A program made the translations under genes and the position numbers. This document shows positions 1 to 7,675 of a stretch of 64,000 nucleotides of DNA, one piece after another; position 1 is the stretch's first letter; each line of letters opens with the position of its first letter. This stretch comes from Nonomuraea muscovyensis (lineage in GTDB: Bacteria > Actinomycetota > Actinomycetes > Streptosporangiales > Streptosporangiaceae): the NCBI RefSeq assembly GCF_014207745.1, contig NZ_JACHJB010000005.1:124001-188000 (forward strand). Reading direction: 5' to 3'. The notes beneath the pieces are model-generated. The model saw only the letters and a program-made list of their open reading frames with translations, had not been told where the DNA came from and searched no databases.

Positions 1-734
1 GCCGGGCGATCGTGCGCAGCCCCAAGGCGTTCCTCATGGACGAGCCGCTGTCCAACCTCGACGCCAAGCTGCGCGTGCAGATGCGCACCTCCATCTCGCG
101 GCTGCAGAAGAACCTCGGCACGACCACCGTATACGTCACCCACGACCAGACCGAGGCGATGACCCTCGGCGACCGGATCGTCCTCATGCGGGCCGGCCTC
201 ATCCAGCAGATCGGCCCGCCCCAGGAGCTGTACGACCACCCGCGCAACCTGTTCGTGGCCGGGTTCATCGGCTCGCCGGCGATGAACCTCCTGCCCGCCG
301 AGGTGACCGGCGACTGCCTGCGCACCGCCATCGGCGACATCCCGCTGCGGGGACGGCTGCGCCGCGCGTTCGAGGGCCGTGACCCGAAGGAGGTGCCCAA
401 GGAGGTGATAGTGGGCATCAGGCCGGAGGCGTTCGAGGACGCGTCCCTCGTGCACGACCGCGAAGGCGGCGGCAGTTTCACCGGCACGGTGGACTTGCTG
501 GAGTCGATGGGGCCGGAGAAGCTCGCCTACTTCACCCTCGACACCGGCGGCGTCCGGTCGCGGCACCTGGAGGACGTCGCCACGGACGAGGCGGGAGGCG
601 GCGCGCAGCTCGTGGCCCAGCTCGACCCGAAGTCGCAGGCGCGCCGCGGGCAGCCGCTGCGGCTGTGGTTCGACTGCGAGGCCATCCACCTGTTCGACCC
701 CGAGAGCGGCGAGAACCTCACCGAACGCGACTGA
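1..734 (+). CDS. Sugar ABC transporter ATP-binding protein, MalK/UgpC type (5' end outside window)
   Basis: This is the C-terminal 243 residues of an importer ATPase; the open frame continues past the left edge. The visible part begins just before Walker B and the D-loop (FLMDEPLSNLDAKLR), followed by the H-loop histidine in VTHDQTEAMTLGDRI. The remaining ~150 residues fit the MalK-type OB/TOBE domain (IVGIRPEAFED). ATPases of this type energise carbohydrate importers at the inner membrane face, and in actinomycetes one such ATPase often serves several permease pairs. Walker A and the LSGGQ signature lie outside the window. The family is secure, the substrate is not. Confidence 0.9.
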   Translation, partial: RAIVRSPKAFLMDEPLSNLDAKLRVQMRTSISRLQKNLGTTTVYVTHDQTEAMTLGDRIVLMRAGLIQQIGPPQELYDHPRNLFVAGFIGSPAMNLLPAEVTGDCLRTAIGDIPLRGRLRRAFEGRDPKEVPKEVIVGIRPEAFEDASLVHDREGGGSFTGTVDLLESMGPEKLAYFTLDTGGVRSRHLEDVATDEAGGGAQLVAQLDPKSQARRGQPLRLWFDCEAIHLFDPESGENLTERD

Positions 735-749
735 CTCGCGGAGGGGCGC

Positions 750-1415
750 TCAGGACGGCACGATCCGGCCGATCGCCCGTGCCGCGACGCCGCCCACCAC
801 CGGGCCGAGCAGCCAGAGGAACACCACGCCGTCCATCAGCCACGTCAGCCCCGCCGTGGCCAGCCAGAAGACCCCCACCACCGCGAGCGTGCCGGCCTGC
901 ACCCGCATCGCCCGCCCGTTCGCCCCCGGCCGCAGCGCGCCGTCGCCGACGATCGCCCGCAGCAGCCCCGCCTGCGAGAGCAGCAGCGCCGCCACCGTGC
1001 CGGCGAACAGGCAGACGGCCAGCGGGTTGCGCACGGTCTCGCCGATCAGCCCCGTCGCGTACGGCAGCAGCACCACGACCAGCAGCAGGGGGACGTGCCA
1101 CCGCATGACCCGGCGCGTGACCCGGGTGACCAGGTCGAGGGTGCGGTGGTGGTGGCGCCAGACGCCCCACAGGATGAGGAACGCGATGACGAAGGCCATC
1201 CAGGTGCTCCAGTCGCCGCCCAGGAAGTCCCACAGCCGGGCGGCCAGGACCATGCGAGGAGCGTCGCTCTCGACGAGTTCGGCGGGCGGCCGGGGGATCT
1301 CGACGGCGAGCAGCGTCATCGCGATCGCGAAGACGGCGTCGACGAACGCGCCCACCCGCTCGTGGCTCTCCCCGGGCTCGACGCCCGCACTCCGCGCCGC
1401 ACCCCCGTCGCTCAT
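750..1415 (-). CDS. TMEM175/DUF1211-like integral membrane protein
   Basis: The product has 221 residues. Near residues 20-45 it carries RVGAFVDAVFAIAMTLLAVE, a close variant of the FSDGVFAIAxTLL helix of bacterial TMEM175 (DUF1211) potassium-channel-like proteins; here FSDG reads FVDA. About six hydrophobic segments follow, including WSTWMAFVIAFLILWGVW and a run around HVPLLLVVVLLPYATG. Bacterial members form tetrameric K+-permeable channels; that role is by family only. It lies 77 bp downstream of a GntR gene on the same strand and converges with the ATPase gene. The altered first-helix motif makes channel activity uncertain. Confidence 0.75.
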   Translation of the reverse strand: MSDGGAARSAGVEPGESHERVGAFVDAVFAIAMTLLAVEIPRPPAELVESDAPRMVLAARLWDFLGGDWSTWMAFVIAFLILWGVWRHHHRTLDLVTRVTRRVMRWHVPLLLVVVLLPYATGLIGETVRNPLAVCLFAGTVAALLLSQAGLLRAIVGDGALRPGANGRAMRVQAGTLAVVGVFWLATAGLTWLMDGVVFLWLLGPVVGGVAARAIGRIVPS

Positions 1416-1492
1416 GGCGCACCTCCCGTGACCGACCGTAACAACATCGGGAGGACTCCGAAGTCCCCGGGGGCTGTCGAGGGCCGTGACGG

Positions 1493-2179
1493 CTACGGGC
1501 CGGTCGCGAGCAGGCGGGCGCGGCTGTTGGCCAGGTGGACCCGCACCGCGGCGCGGGCACCCTCGGCGTCCTGGCGGGCGATGGCCGCGTAGACGTTCTC
1601 GTGTTCGATGACGATCTGCTCGAAGTGGCCCGGCTCGCCGGCCGCCAGCCGGTCGCGCGGCACGATGATCATCGAGGGGCCGAACGACGAGATCAGGTCG
1701 CCGAAGTAGCGGTTGCCGGTGGCCAGCGCGATCCGCAGGTGGAACTGGAAGTCGGCGTTGACCGCCGTGCTCGGGTGGCCGGCCCCGCCGGCGAAGCGGT
1801 CCAGCGCCTCCCGCAGGTCCGCCAGTCGCGCCTCGGTGCGCCGACCGGCCGCGAGCGCGGCGGCCTCGACCTCGAACGCCGTCCGGAAGTCGAGCAGGTC
1901 CACCACGTCGCGGACGGTCGGCTCGCCGTCCCGCGCGAGGGCGCCGAGGTCGAACCGCGTCGTGCTGGGCCGGGCCAGCACGAAGCTGCCGCGTCCGTGG
2001 TGGGTCTCGATCAGTCCCGCCGCCTGCAGCCGGGAGATCGCCTCGCGGACGACCGTCCGGCTCACGCCGTACGTCTCCACCAGGCTGCTCTCGGTCGGCA
2101 ACCGCTCGCCGGGGCGGATCACGCCCTCCTGGATACGCGCCGTCAGGCTGTCGACCAGCTTCTGGGTCAGGTTCGCCAT
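1493..2179 (-). CDS. FadR-type GntR family transcriptional regulator
   Basis: The 228 residues form an N-terminal winged helix (about 5-70, with RLPTESSLVETYGVSRTVVR as the recognition region) and a C-terminal all-helical FCD ligand domain (about 95-220) with histidines that may bind metal (FHLRIAL, VIEHENV). FCD regulators usually respond to sugar acids or other carboxylates. The gene follows the enolase-superfamily gene by 58 bp on the same strand, and TNGTNNNACNA-type sites overlap that enzyme's start. It is therefore the likely local repressor. Start ATG at 2179. Confidence 0.9.
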   Translation of the reverse strand: MANLTQKLVDSLTARIQEGVIRPGERLPTESSLVETYGVSRTVVREAISRLQAAGLIETHHGRGSFVLARPSTTRFDLGALARDGEPTVRDVVDLLDFRTAFEVEAAALAAGRRTEARLADLREALDRFAGGAGHPSTAVNADFQFHLRIALATGNRYFGDLISSFGPSMIIVPRDRLAAGEPGHFEQIVIEHENVYAAIARQDAEGARAAVRVHLANSRARLLATGP

Positions 2180-2237
2180 GTCTGCGTCCGTCGTGTCGCG
2201 GCCGTGGTGTTTCGGCCTGTGGTGTTTGGGTCCGCCG
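2180..2237 (-). repeat. Short direct repeat between dehydratase and GntR gene
   Basis: The 58-bp spacer contains two near-identical copies of GTGGTGTTT, at about 2204-2212 and 2220-2228 on the plus strand. It could be an additional regulator site for the downstream gntR gene; no palindrome is evident. Confidence 0.3.
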
Positions 2238-3371
2238 TCAGCGGGAGCCGAACTCGCACTGGTCGGCCGTCCACCTGGCGGCCTGCTCGCTCGGGGTGAC
2301 GCCGAGGCCGGGCCGGGACGGCACGAGCATCCGGCCGTCGCGGATCTCCAGCCGCTCCTCGAACAGCGGCTCCAGCCACTCGAAGTGCTCCACCCACGGC
2401 TCCAGCCCGTACGCGGCGGCCAGGTGCACGTGGATCTCCATGGCGAAGTGCGGCGCGAGTTGCAGACGGCTGTGCTCGGCCAGCGCCGCCAGCCGCAGGA
2501 ACGGCGTGATGCCGCCGATCCGGGGCGCGTCGGGCTGGATGACGTCCGCGGCGCCCAGGCGGATCAGCTCGGCGTGCTCGCCGACGCTGGTGAGCATCTC
2601 GCCGGTCGCGATCGGCGTGTCGAGGGACGCCGCGAGCGCCGCGTGCCCGGCGGCGTCGTAGGCGTCGAGCGGCTCCTCGATCCACACCAGCCCGTACGGC
2701 TCCAGCGCCCGGCCGAGCCGCTGGGCGGTGGGCCGGTCCCACTGCTGGTTGGCGTCCACCATGAGCGGGACGCCGTCTCCGAGGTGCTCGCGCACCGCCG
2801 ACACCCGGGCGAGGTCGACCTTGGCGTCGGGGTGGCCGACCTTGAGCTTGATGCCGCCGATGCCGCGCTCCACGGCCGCGCTCGCGTTGTCGAGGACCTG
2901 CTCGATCGGGGTGTGCAGGAAGCCGCCCGAGGTGTTGTAGCAGCGGACCGAGTCGCGGTGGGCGCCGAGCAGCTTGGCCAGGGGCAGGCCCGCCCGCCTG
3001 GCCTTGAGGTCCCACAGGGCGATGTCGAGCGCCGCGATGGCCTGGGTCGACAGGCCGCTGCGGCCGACGGACGCGCCGGCCCAGACGAGCTTGTCCCACA
3101 GGCGGGCGATGTCGCTGGGGTCCTCGCCGAGCAGGTCGGGCGCGATCTCGCGGGCGTGCGCGTACTGGCCGGGCCCTCCGGCGCGCTTGGAGTAGCCGAA
3201 GCCGAACCCCCGGTGACCGCTCTCGGCGCCGATCTCGGCGAACAGGAACGCGATCTCGGTCATCGGCCGCTGCCGGCCGGTGAGCACCTTGGCGTCGCTG
3301 ACGGGGGTGCCGAGAGGCAGGTAGACGGAGGAGAGCCGGACCCAGGCGATGCGGTCGGAGGGAGTCGTCAT
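2238..3371 (-). CDS. Mandelate racemase/muconate lactonizing family sugar-acid dehydratase
   Basis: This enolase-superfamily enzyme has 377 residues from ATG 3371 (an in-frame ATG at 3380 is also possible). Visible catalytic elements are the KxK strand (GIKLKVG), the metal ligands in MVDANQQW, WIEEP and ATGEM, the Asp of VIQPDAPRIGG and the His of LAPHFAMEIHVHL. A Lys plus His/Asp pair is typical of acid-sugar dehydratases such as talarate/galactarate dehydratase; the exact sugar acid cannot be read. The neighbouring exporter and regulators suggest a small carboxylate operon. The start lies inside a palindromic operator, so translation and repression may compete. Confidence 0.85.
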   Translation of the reverse strand: MTTPSDRIAWVRLSSVYLPLGTPVSDAKVLTGRQRPMTEIAFLFAEIGAESGHRGFGFGYSKRAGGPGQYAHAREIAPDLLGEDPSDIARLWDKLVWAGASVGRSGLSTQAIAALDIALWDLKARRAGLPLAKLLGAHRDSVRCYNTSGGFLHTPIEQVLDNASAAVERGIGGIKLKVGHPDAKVDLARVSAVREHLGDGVPLMVDANQQWDRPTAQRLGRALEPYGLVWIEEPLDAYDAAGHAALAASLDTPIATGEMLTSVGEHAELIRLGAADVIQPDAPRIGGITPFLRLAALAEHSRLQLAPHFAMEIHVHLAAAYGLEPWVEHFEWLEPLFEERLEIRDGRMLVPSRPGLGVTPSEQAARWTADQCEFGSR

Positions 3372-3388
3372 ACGAGTCATCGTATGAC
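3367..3388. promoter_or_regulatory. GntR/FadR-type operator overlapping the dehydratase start
   Basis: Perfect 9-bp arms GTCATACGA and TCGTATGAC flank a 4-bp spacer. The palindrome covers both candidate ATG codons of the dehydratase gene. With the site at 3397-3407 it fits the FadR-family consensus; the likely protein is the GntR regulator encoded at 1493-2179. Confidence 0.6.
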
Positions 3389-3396
3389 CCGCCCTG

Positions 3397-3407
3397 TCGT
3401 CATACAA
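3397..3407. promoter_or_regulatory. Second TNGTNNNACNA operator upstream of the dehydratase
   Basis: TCGTCATACAA matches the FadR-subfamily consensus TNGTNNNACNA exactly. It lies 9 bp upstream of the larger palindrome, in the short gap between the exporter gene and the dehydratase. Confidence 0.55.
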
Positions 3408-3415
3408 CTCACGGG

Positions 3416-4201
3416 CTAGCTCACGGCGGACAGCCAGAGATGCAGGGCGAGCCCGAGACCCGCGAGCGCGATGGCGAAGCGCAGCGGCTTCTCCGGCAGC
3501 CGCCGCACGACGGCGGGACCGACCCAGCTTCCCGCCAGGCAGCCGACCGCGAGCGCGCCCGCGGCCGGCCAGTGCACGGGGGCGAGGAAGGCGTAGGCGA
3601 CGGCGGCGGTGATGTTCGCGGCACCGGTGGCGATGTTCTTGACGGCGTTGGTCACCGGCAGCGGCTCGGTCGCCGAGGCCGCCAGCACGGCCAGCATGAG
3701 CACGCCCGCCGCCGCGCCGAAGTAGCCGCCGTACAGGCCGACCAGCACGACCGTCGCCGCCAGAGGCAGGCTCCCGCGAGCCCGGCCGGCGGCGGCGGAG
3801 ACCGAGGCGGCGGCGGCGCGCCGGTCGGCGAACCGCCGGAGCGGATCGCGGACGAGCAGGAGCACCGAGCCGAGCGCGATGAGCCACGGGACGACGAGCT
3901 CGAACGCCGAGGCCGGGGTGCTCAGCAGCAACCACGCCCCAAGTGAGCCGCCCACGGCGGCGAGGACGACCAGCTTGGCGACGCGCACCCGCTGGCCGCG
4001 CAGCTCGGCGCGCGAGCCCGCGGCGGCGCCGACCGTGGTCGAGAACATGGCCACCGTGTTGGTGACGTTCGCGACGATCGGCGGCAGCCCGACGGCCAGC
4101 AGCGCCGGATAGCTGAACAGCGAGGCCAGTCCGGCGACCGAGCCGGCCAGTCCGGAGGCGATCCCGGCCAGGAGCAGCAGGCCCGTGGAGGCGGCGTCCA
4201 C
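3416..4201 (-). CDS. TSUP/TauE-SafE family membrane exporter
   Basis: The 261-residue protein has about eight predicted transmembrane segments and the duplicated TSUP architecture: GLLLLAGIASGLAGSVAGLA at the N terminus and LVGLYGGYFGAAAGVLMLA as the second-half signature. TSUP proteins move sulfonates, sulfite or small organic anions. GTG start at 4201, 1 bp after the IclR stop, so the two genes are almost certainly co-transcribed and translationally coupled. Given the dehydratase next door it may export or import an organic acid, but the substrate is unknown. Confidence 0.85.
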   Translation of the reverse strand: MDAASTGLLLLAGIASGLAGSVAGLASLFSYPALLAVGLPPIVANVTNTVAMFSTTVGAAAGSRAELRGQRVRVAKLVVLAAVGGSLGAWLLLSTPASAFELVVPWLIALGSVLLLVRDPLRRFADRRAAAASVSAAAGRARGSLPLAATVVLVGLYGGYFGAAAGVLMLAVLAASATEPLPVTNAVKNIATGAANITAAVAYAFLAPVHWPAAGALAVGCLAGSWVGPAVVRRLPEKPLRFAIALAGLGLALHLWLSAVS

Positions 4202-4202
4202 C

Positions 4203-5015
4203 TCAGAACTCGGCGGACAGATCGACCGGAGCCATCCGCTCGATGGCCAGCCGCGTGCGCTCCATCGCCTCGACGATCTCGCGGGACCGCTCGGGGGTGA
4301 GGTTCGCGACCGGCACCGAACAGCTGATCGCGTCGGTCGCCGGGCGGCTGTAGCGCAGGGCGAAGCCGAAGCACGCCACGCCCTCGTAGTTCTCCTCGTC
4401 GTCGGTGGCGTAGCCGCGCTCGCGAGCCTGCCGCAGGTCGGCGACCAGGGCGTCGCGGTCCACGATGGTGTGGGGGGTGAGCGGGGTGAGCCGCTCGGGG
4501 ACGGGCACCTCCATGTCCGTGCCGAGCCGCTCGGCCAGCAGCGCCTTGCCCATGGCGGTGCTGAACGCCGGCAGCCTGCGCCCCACCCGGCTGAACGGGC
4601 GGAGGTACTGGCTGGACTCCTTCGTCGCCAGGTAGACGATGTCGTCCCGGTCGAGGCGGCCGAAGTGGATCGTCTCGTCGAGCAGCGCGCTGAGGTCGTT
4701 GATGTGCGGCTGGACGATGCGCAGGTAGGGGTCGGTGTCGAGGTACGTCGTGCCGGCGAGCAGGGCGCGGATGCCGATGCTGTAGAGCGTGCCCGTGGCG
4801 TCGGTGCGCACCCAGCCGTGCTCGGCGAGCGTCCGGATGAGCGCGTAGACGCTGCTCCGCGGCGCGCCGAGCGCCTCGCTGAGCTCGCGCAGCCGGGCCG
4901 GGCGGTTCTGGCGTGAGGCGAGCAGCTCCAGCAACTCCACCGTGCGCGCGGCGGACTTCACCCCCCGGACACCGCTCTGCGCTCCGCCGTCCGCGGCGTC
5001 AACAGGAAGGGTCAT
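4203..5015 (-). CDS. IclR family transcriptional regulator
   Basis: The 270 residues comprise an N-terminal winged helix (about 20-80; LRELSEALGAPRSSVYALIR is the helix-turn-helix) and a C-terminal IclR effector domain (about 95-260) with the typical KALLAERLG and GYATDDEENYEGVACF signatures. IclR proteins sense small carboxylates or aromatic acids. It is the first gene of the IclR-TSUP(-dehydratase-GntR) run and diverges from the ABM-like gene at 5255 across a 239-bp region that probably holds its operator. Confidence 0.92.
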   Translation of the reverse strand: MTLPVDAADGGAQSGVRGVKSAARTVELLELLASRQNRPARLRELSEALGAPRSSVYALIRTLAEHGWVRTDATGTLYSIGIRALLAGTTYLDTDPYLRIVQPHINDLSALLDETIHFGRLDRDDIVYLATKESSQYLRPFSRVGRRLPAFSTAMGKALLAERLGTDMEVPVPERLTPLTPHTIVDRDALVADLRQARERGYATDDEENYEGVACFGFALRYSRPATDAISCSVPVANLTPERSREIVEAMERTRLAIERMAPVDLSAEF

Positions 5016-5254
5016 CGCATCTCATCCGCTCCGGGCACGTGGGCTTCGACGGTTGACACCCTACCAAGTGGCGAGCAGAGCTGCTCGAAACATAGACGTC
5101 ATCTACATATGAAGACACTATGCTCGCCGGCCCGCTCCCCACCATCCCGCGCGGGTCAACGGGCCGCGACGAGGTCTTGGCCCGCCGGAGATCGACCGTA
5201 CGGCCGGCCGTTCCTAGCGTGGAGGGAGGCAGCACCACCCGGAGGGGAGAGGCC
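5016..5254. promoter_or_regulatory. Divergent promoter region, IclR (-) / ABM-like gene (+)
   Basis: This 239-bp intergenic region contains an AT-richer patch at about 5090-5125 with short dyads: CATAG and CTATG arms about 22 bp apart, enclosing GACGTC and CATATG. This would suit an IclR-type operator, but no established consensus is matched. A GGAGG ribosome site precedes the ATG at 5255. Confidence 0.4.
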
Positions 5255-5866
5255 ATGTTCATCCAGGTCATACAGGGGCAGGTCGGCGACGCCGGAGAGA
5301 TCCGGGACGCGCTCGACCAGTGGATGCGCGAGCTCCAGCCCGCCGCCCACGGCTGGCTCGGCACCACCGCCGGGGTGACGGAGGACGGGATGTTCGTGAA
5401 CATCGCGCGGTTCGAGTCGCGCGAGGCCGCCCGCGCCAACTCCGAACGCCCAGAGCAGCACCAGTGGTGGATGGAGACGGCGAAGCTGTTCGCCGGGGAG
5501 GTCTCCTTCCACGACTCCGAGCGGGCCGAGCCGTACCTGCGCGGAGGGTCCGACTCCGCCGGGTTCGTCCAGGTGATCCGTGGCCGCGTCCGCGACGCCG
5601 GCCGGGTCCGCGAGCTGATGCGGGCCGGTGAGGCGGACCTCGCCCAGGCGCGGCCCGACCTGATCGGCGGGCTCGCCGCCGTGGAGGACGACGGCACCTA
5701 CGTCGACGCGGCGTACTTCACCAGCGAGGAGGAGGCCAGGCAGGGCGAGCGCAAGGAGCTGCCGCCCCGCCTGCGTGAGGCGTTCGAGGAGATGATGAGC
5801 CTGTTCGAGGGGCAGCCGGACTTCTACGACCTGCGCTCCCCGTGGCTCTACTCGCCGCCCTCGTGA
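5255..5866 (+). CDS. Protein with two ABM-like (dimeric alpha/beta barrel) domains, function unknown
   Basis: The 203-residue protein consists of two similar halves: MFIQVIQGQVGDAGEIRDAL (1-20) and the related GFVQVIRGRVRDAGRVRELM (about 107-126). Each is followed by a GWLGTTAGVTEDGMFVN- or GLAAVEDDGTYVD-type strand. This is the pattern of antibiotic-biosynthesis-monooxygenase-like ferredoxin folds fused in tandem so that one chain makes the usual dimer. ATG 5255 was chosen because of the preceding GGAGG; an upstream extension is out of character. No catalytic residues are recognised. It may be a small-molecule binding or stress protein. Confidence 0.8.
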   Translation: MFIQVIQGQVGDAGEIRDALDQWMRELQPAAHGWLGTTAGVTEDGMFVNIARFESREAARANSERPEQHQWWMETAKLFAGEVSFHDSERAEPYLRGGSDSAGFVQVIRGRVRDAGRVRELMRAGEADLAQARPDLIGGLAAVEDDGTYVDAAYFTSEEEARQGERKELPPRLREAFEEMMSLFEGQPDFYDLRSPWLYSPPS

Positions 5867-5929
5867 CGGCACGGGGGAGGGATGCCGAACAGCGGCCGGG
5901 GGCGTGGCACGCCGGTCGACATCCCCTCA

Positions 5930-6808
5930 TCACCCCGCAGGACGCGCGGCGGAAGAGCCGTTTCCGCCGCCCGGGGTGACGTTCAGGCGCTGGTCGCAGG
6001 TGTAGACGTTCATCGACTCGCCCCGCAGGAAGCCGATCAGCGTCAGCCCCCGTTCGGCGGCGAGCTCCACGGCGAGCGAGGACGGCGCCGACACCGCCGC
6101 CAGGACGGGGACGCCGCCCATGACGGCCTTCTGCACCAGCTCGAACGAGGCGCGGCCGGAGACCATGAGCACCGCGGACCGCAGCGGGAGGCGCCCCGTC
6201 CGCAGCGCCCACCCCAGTAGCTTGTCCACGGCGTTGTGCCGGCCGACGTCCTCGCGCACGCACAGCGGCTCGCCGGCCGCGGTGAACAGCCCCGCCGCGT
6301 GCAGCCCGCCGGTCCGGTCGAAGACCCGCTGGGCGGCGCGCAGCCGGTCCGGCAGGGCGGCGACCGTCTCCAGGGAGAGCTCGACCGGGTCGTCCCGTAC
6401 GTCCCACCGGGCCACGGTCCGCACCGCCTCCAACGACGCCTTGCCGCAGACGCCGCAGGAGGAGGTGGTGTAGAAGTTGCGCGCCCGCGGCGCGGCCACA
6501 CCGGGCGCGAGCGTGACGTCCACGACGTTGTAGGTGTTGAGACCCTCGCGCGTCGCCCCCGCGCAGTAGCGGATCGCCACGATGTCGGCGGGCGCGGCGA
6601 CCGTCCCCTCGCTGACCAGGAAACCGGCCGCCAGGTCGAAGTCGTCGCCCGGGGTGCGCATGGTGACCGTCAGCGGCTCGCCGCCGACCCTGATCTCCAG
6701 CGGCTCCTCGGCGGCCAGCGAGTCGATCCGGTGCGCGGGCACGGCCTGCCGGACGCGCAGCACCGGCCGCCGCACGGTCACCCTGGACATTGGCTGCACC
6801 CTGGACAT
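5930..6808 (-). CDS. fdhD: Formate dehydrogenase accessory sulfurtransferase FdhD
   Basis: The 292-residue protein carries the FdhD hallmark CxxC in TTSSCGVCGKASLEAV, the GEPLTVTMRTPGDDFDLAAGFL segment and the conserved REDVGRHNAVDKLLGW motif. FdhD passes sulfur from a cysteine desulfurase to the molybdenum cofactor, which makes the formate dehydrogenase active. It is the last gene of the fdh operon. The start is uncertain between ATG 6808 and ATG 6790, because the region is a 16-bp repeat containing several ATGs. Confidence 0.95.
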   Translation of the reverse strand: MSRVQPMSRVTVRRPVLRVRQAVPAHRIDSLAAEEPLEIRVGGEPLTVTMRTPGDDFDLAAGFLVSEGTVAAPADIVAIRYCAGATREGLNTYNVVDVTLAPGVAAPRARNFYTTSSCGVCGKASLEAVRTVARWDVRDDPVELSLETVAALPDRLRAAQRVFDRTGGLHAAGLFTAAGEPLCVREDVGRHNAVDKLLGWALRTGRLPLRSAVLMVSGRASFELVQKAVMGGVPVLAAVSAPSSLAVELAAERGLTLIGFLRGESMNVYTCDQRLNVTPGGGNGSSAARPAG

Positions 6809-6843
6809 GGGGCACCCCAGACATGGGGCACCCTAGACATAGC
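6796..6843. repeat. 16-bp tandem repeat at the fdhD start
   Basis: Three units beginning GCACCC (6796, 6812, 6828), each containing GACAT(GGGG), span the stop of the Fe-S subunit gene and the start of fdhD. Because each unit contains CAT (ATG on the minus strand), slippage here changes the number of possible fdhD starts. Confidence 0.6.
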
Positions 6844-7675
6844 CGTATCCGAAGCGGCCCTTGACGCAGAGGTTGCCGTGGGTGACCGGGTTGTCGTGCG
6901 GCGACGTCACCTTGACGATCTTGTTCTCCTGGACGTGCAGGGTCAGGTTGCAGCCCACTCCGCAGTAGCTGCAGATCGTCGTCGTCCGCGTCTGCCGCGA
7001 CTCGTCCCAGGTGCCCTCGGCGCGCATGTCGAACTCCGACTTGAACGACAGCGCCCCGGTGGGGCACACCTCGACGCAGTTGCCGCAGTAGACGCAGGCC
7101 GAGTCGGTGAGCGGGGCGTCGAACTCGGTGGAGATCGTCGCGTCGAACCCCCTGCCCGCCACCGCGATGGCGAAGGTGTTCTGCCACTGCTCGCCGCAGG
7201 CGTCCACGCACTTGTAGCACAGGATGCACTTGCCGTAGTCGCGCACGTACAGGTCGTTGTCCACCTTGGGCGGCTGCGCGACCGTGGCCGCCTGCTCGCC
7301 GAACCTGCCGGGCTCGGCGCCGTACTCGGCGATCCACTCGGCGGCGCGCGGCGTGGTCGACAGGTCCACGGACGAGGCGAGCAGCTCCAGCACCACCTTG
7401 CGGCTGTGCCTGGCCCGCTCGGTGTCCGTGCCGACGGACATGCCGGCCTCGACCTTCCTGGAGCAGGCCGGGGCCAGCGTCCGCGCGCCCGCCACCTCGA
7501 CCACGCAGACCCGGCAGGCGTTCTTCGGGGTGAGCGTGTCGCCGTGGCAGAGGGTCGGCACGTCCTTCCCGGCCGCCGCGCAGGCGTCCAGGACGGTGGC
7601 GTCTTCGGGCACCCGCACGGTCTCGCCGTCGATCTCGACGTCGACGAGCCTGCGCGGCGGTTGGAGCGGGATCAC
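6833..7675 (-). CDS. Formate dehydrogenase Fe-S subunit (N-terminal part of FdsA/NuoG-like chain)
   Basis: The 280-residue protein has a GTG start at 7675 in a GTGA overlap with the NuoEF-like stop. Domains in order: a plant-type [2Fe-2S] ferredoxin (about 5-80; TLCHGDTL, CRVCVVEV, APACSRKV); a two-cluster ferredoxin domain (about 150-205; GKCILCYKCVDACGEQ and ACVYCGNCVEVCPTGA); and a C-terminal molybdopterin-oxidoreductase [4Fe-4S] module (about 230-278; ICSYCGVGCNL ... NLCVKGRFG). In Fds-type enzymes these belong to the N terminus of the catalytic chain. Here the protein ends exactly where the separate catalytic gene (9569-11518) begins. It carries electrons between the Mo site and the flavin subunit. 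Confidence 0.9.
   Translation of the reverse strand: MIPLQPPRRLVDVEIDGETVRVPEDATVLDACAAAGKDVPTLCHGDTLTPKNACRVCVVEVAGARTLAPACSRKVEAGMSVGTDTERARHSRKVVLELLASSVDLSTTPRAAEWIAEYGAEPGRFGEQAATVAQPPKVDNDLYVRDYGKCILCYKCVDACGEQWQNTFAIAVAGRGFDATISTEFDAPLTDSACVYCGNCVEVCPTGALSFKSEFDMRAEGTWDESRQTRTTTICSYCGVGCNLTLHVQENKIVKVTSPHDNPVTHGNLCVKGRFGYGYV

Noticed and set aside
5090..5125. A defined IclR operator in the divergent region
   Set aside because: Short dyads are present, but no known consensus is matched and the spacing is irregular, so only a general promoter region was annotated.
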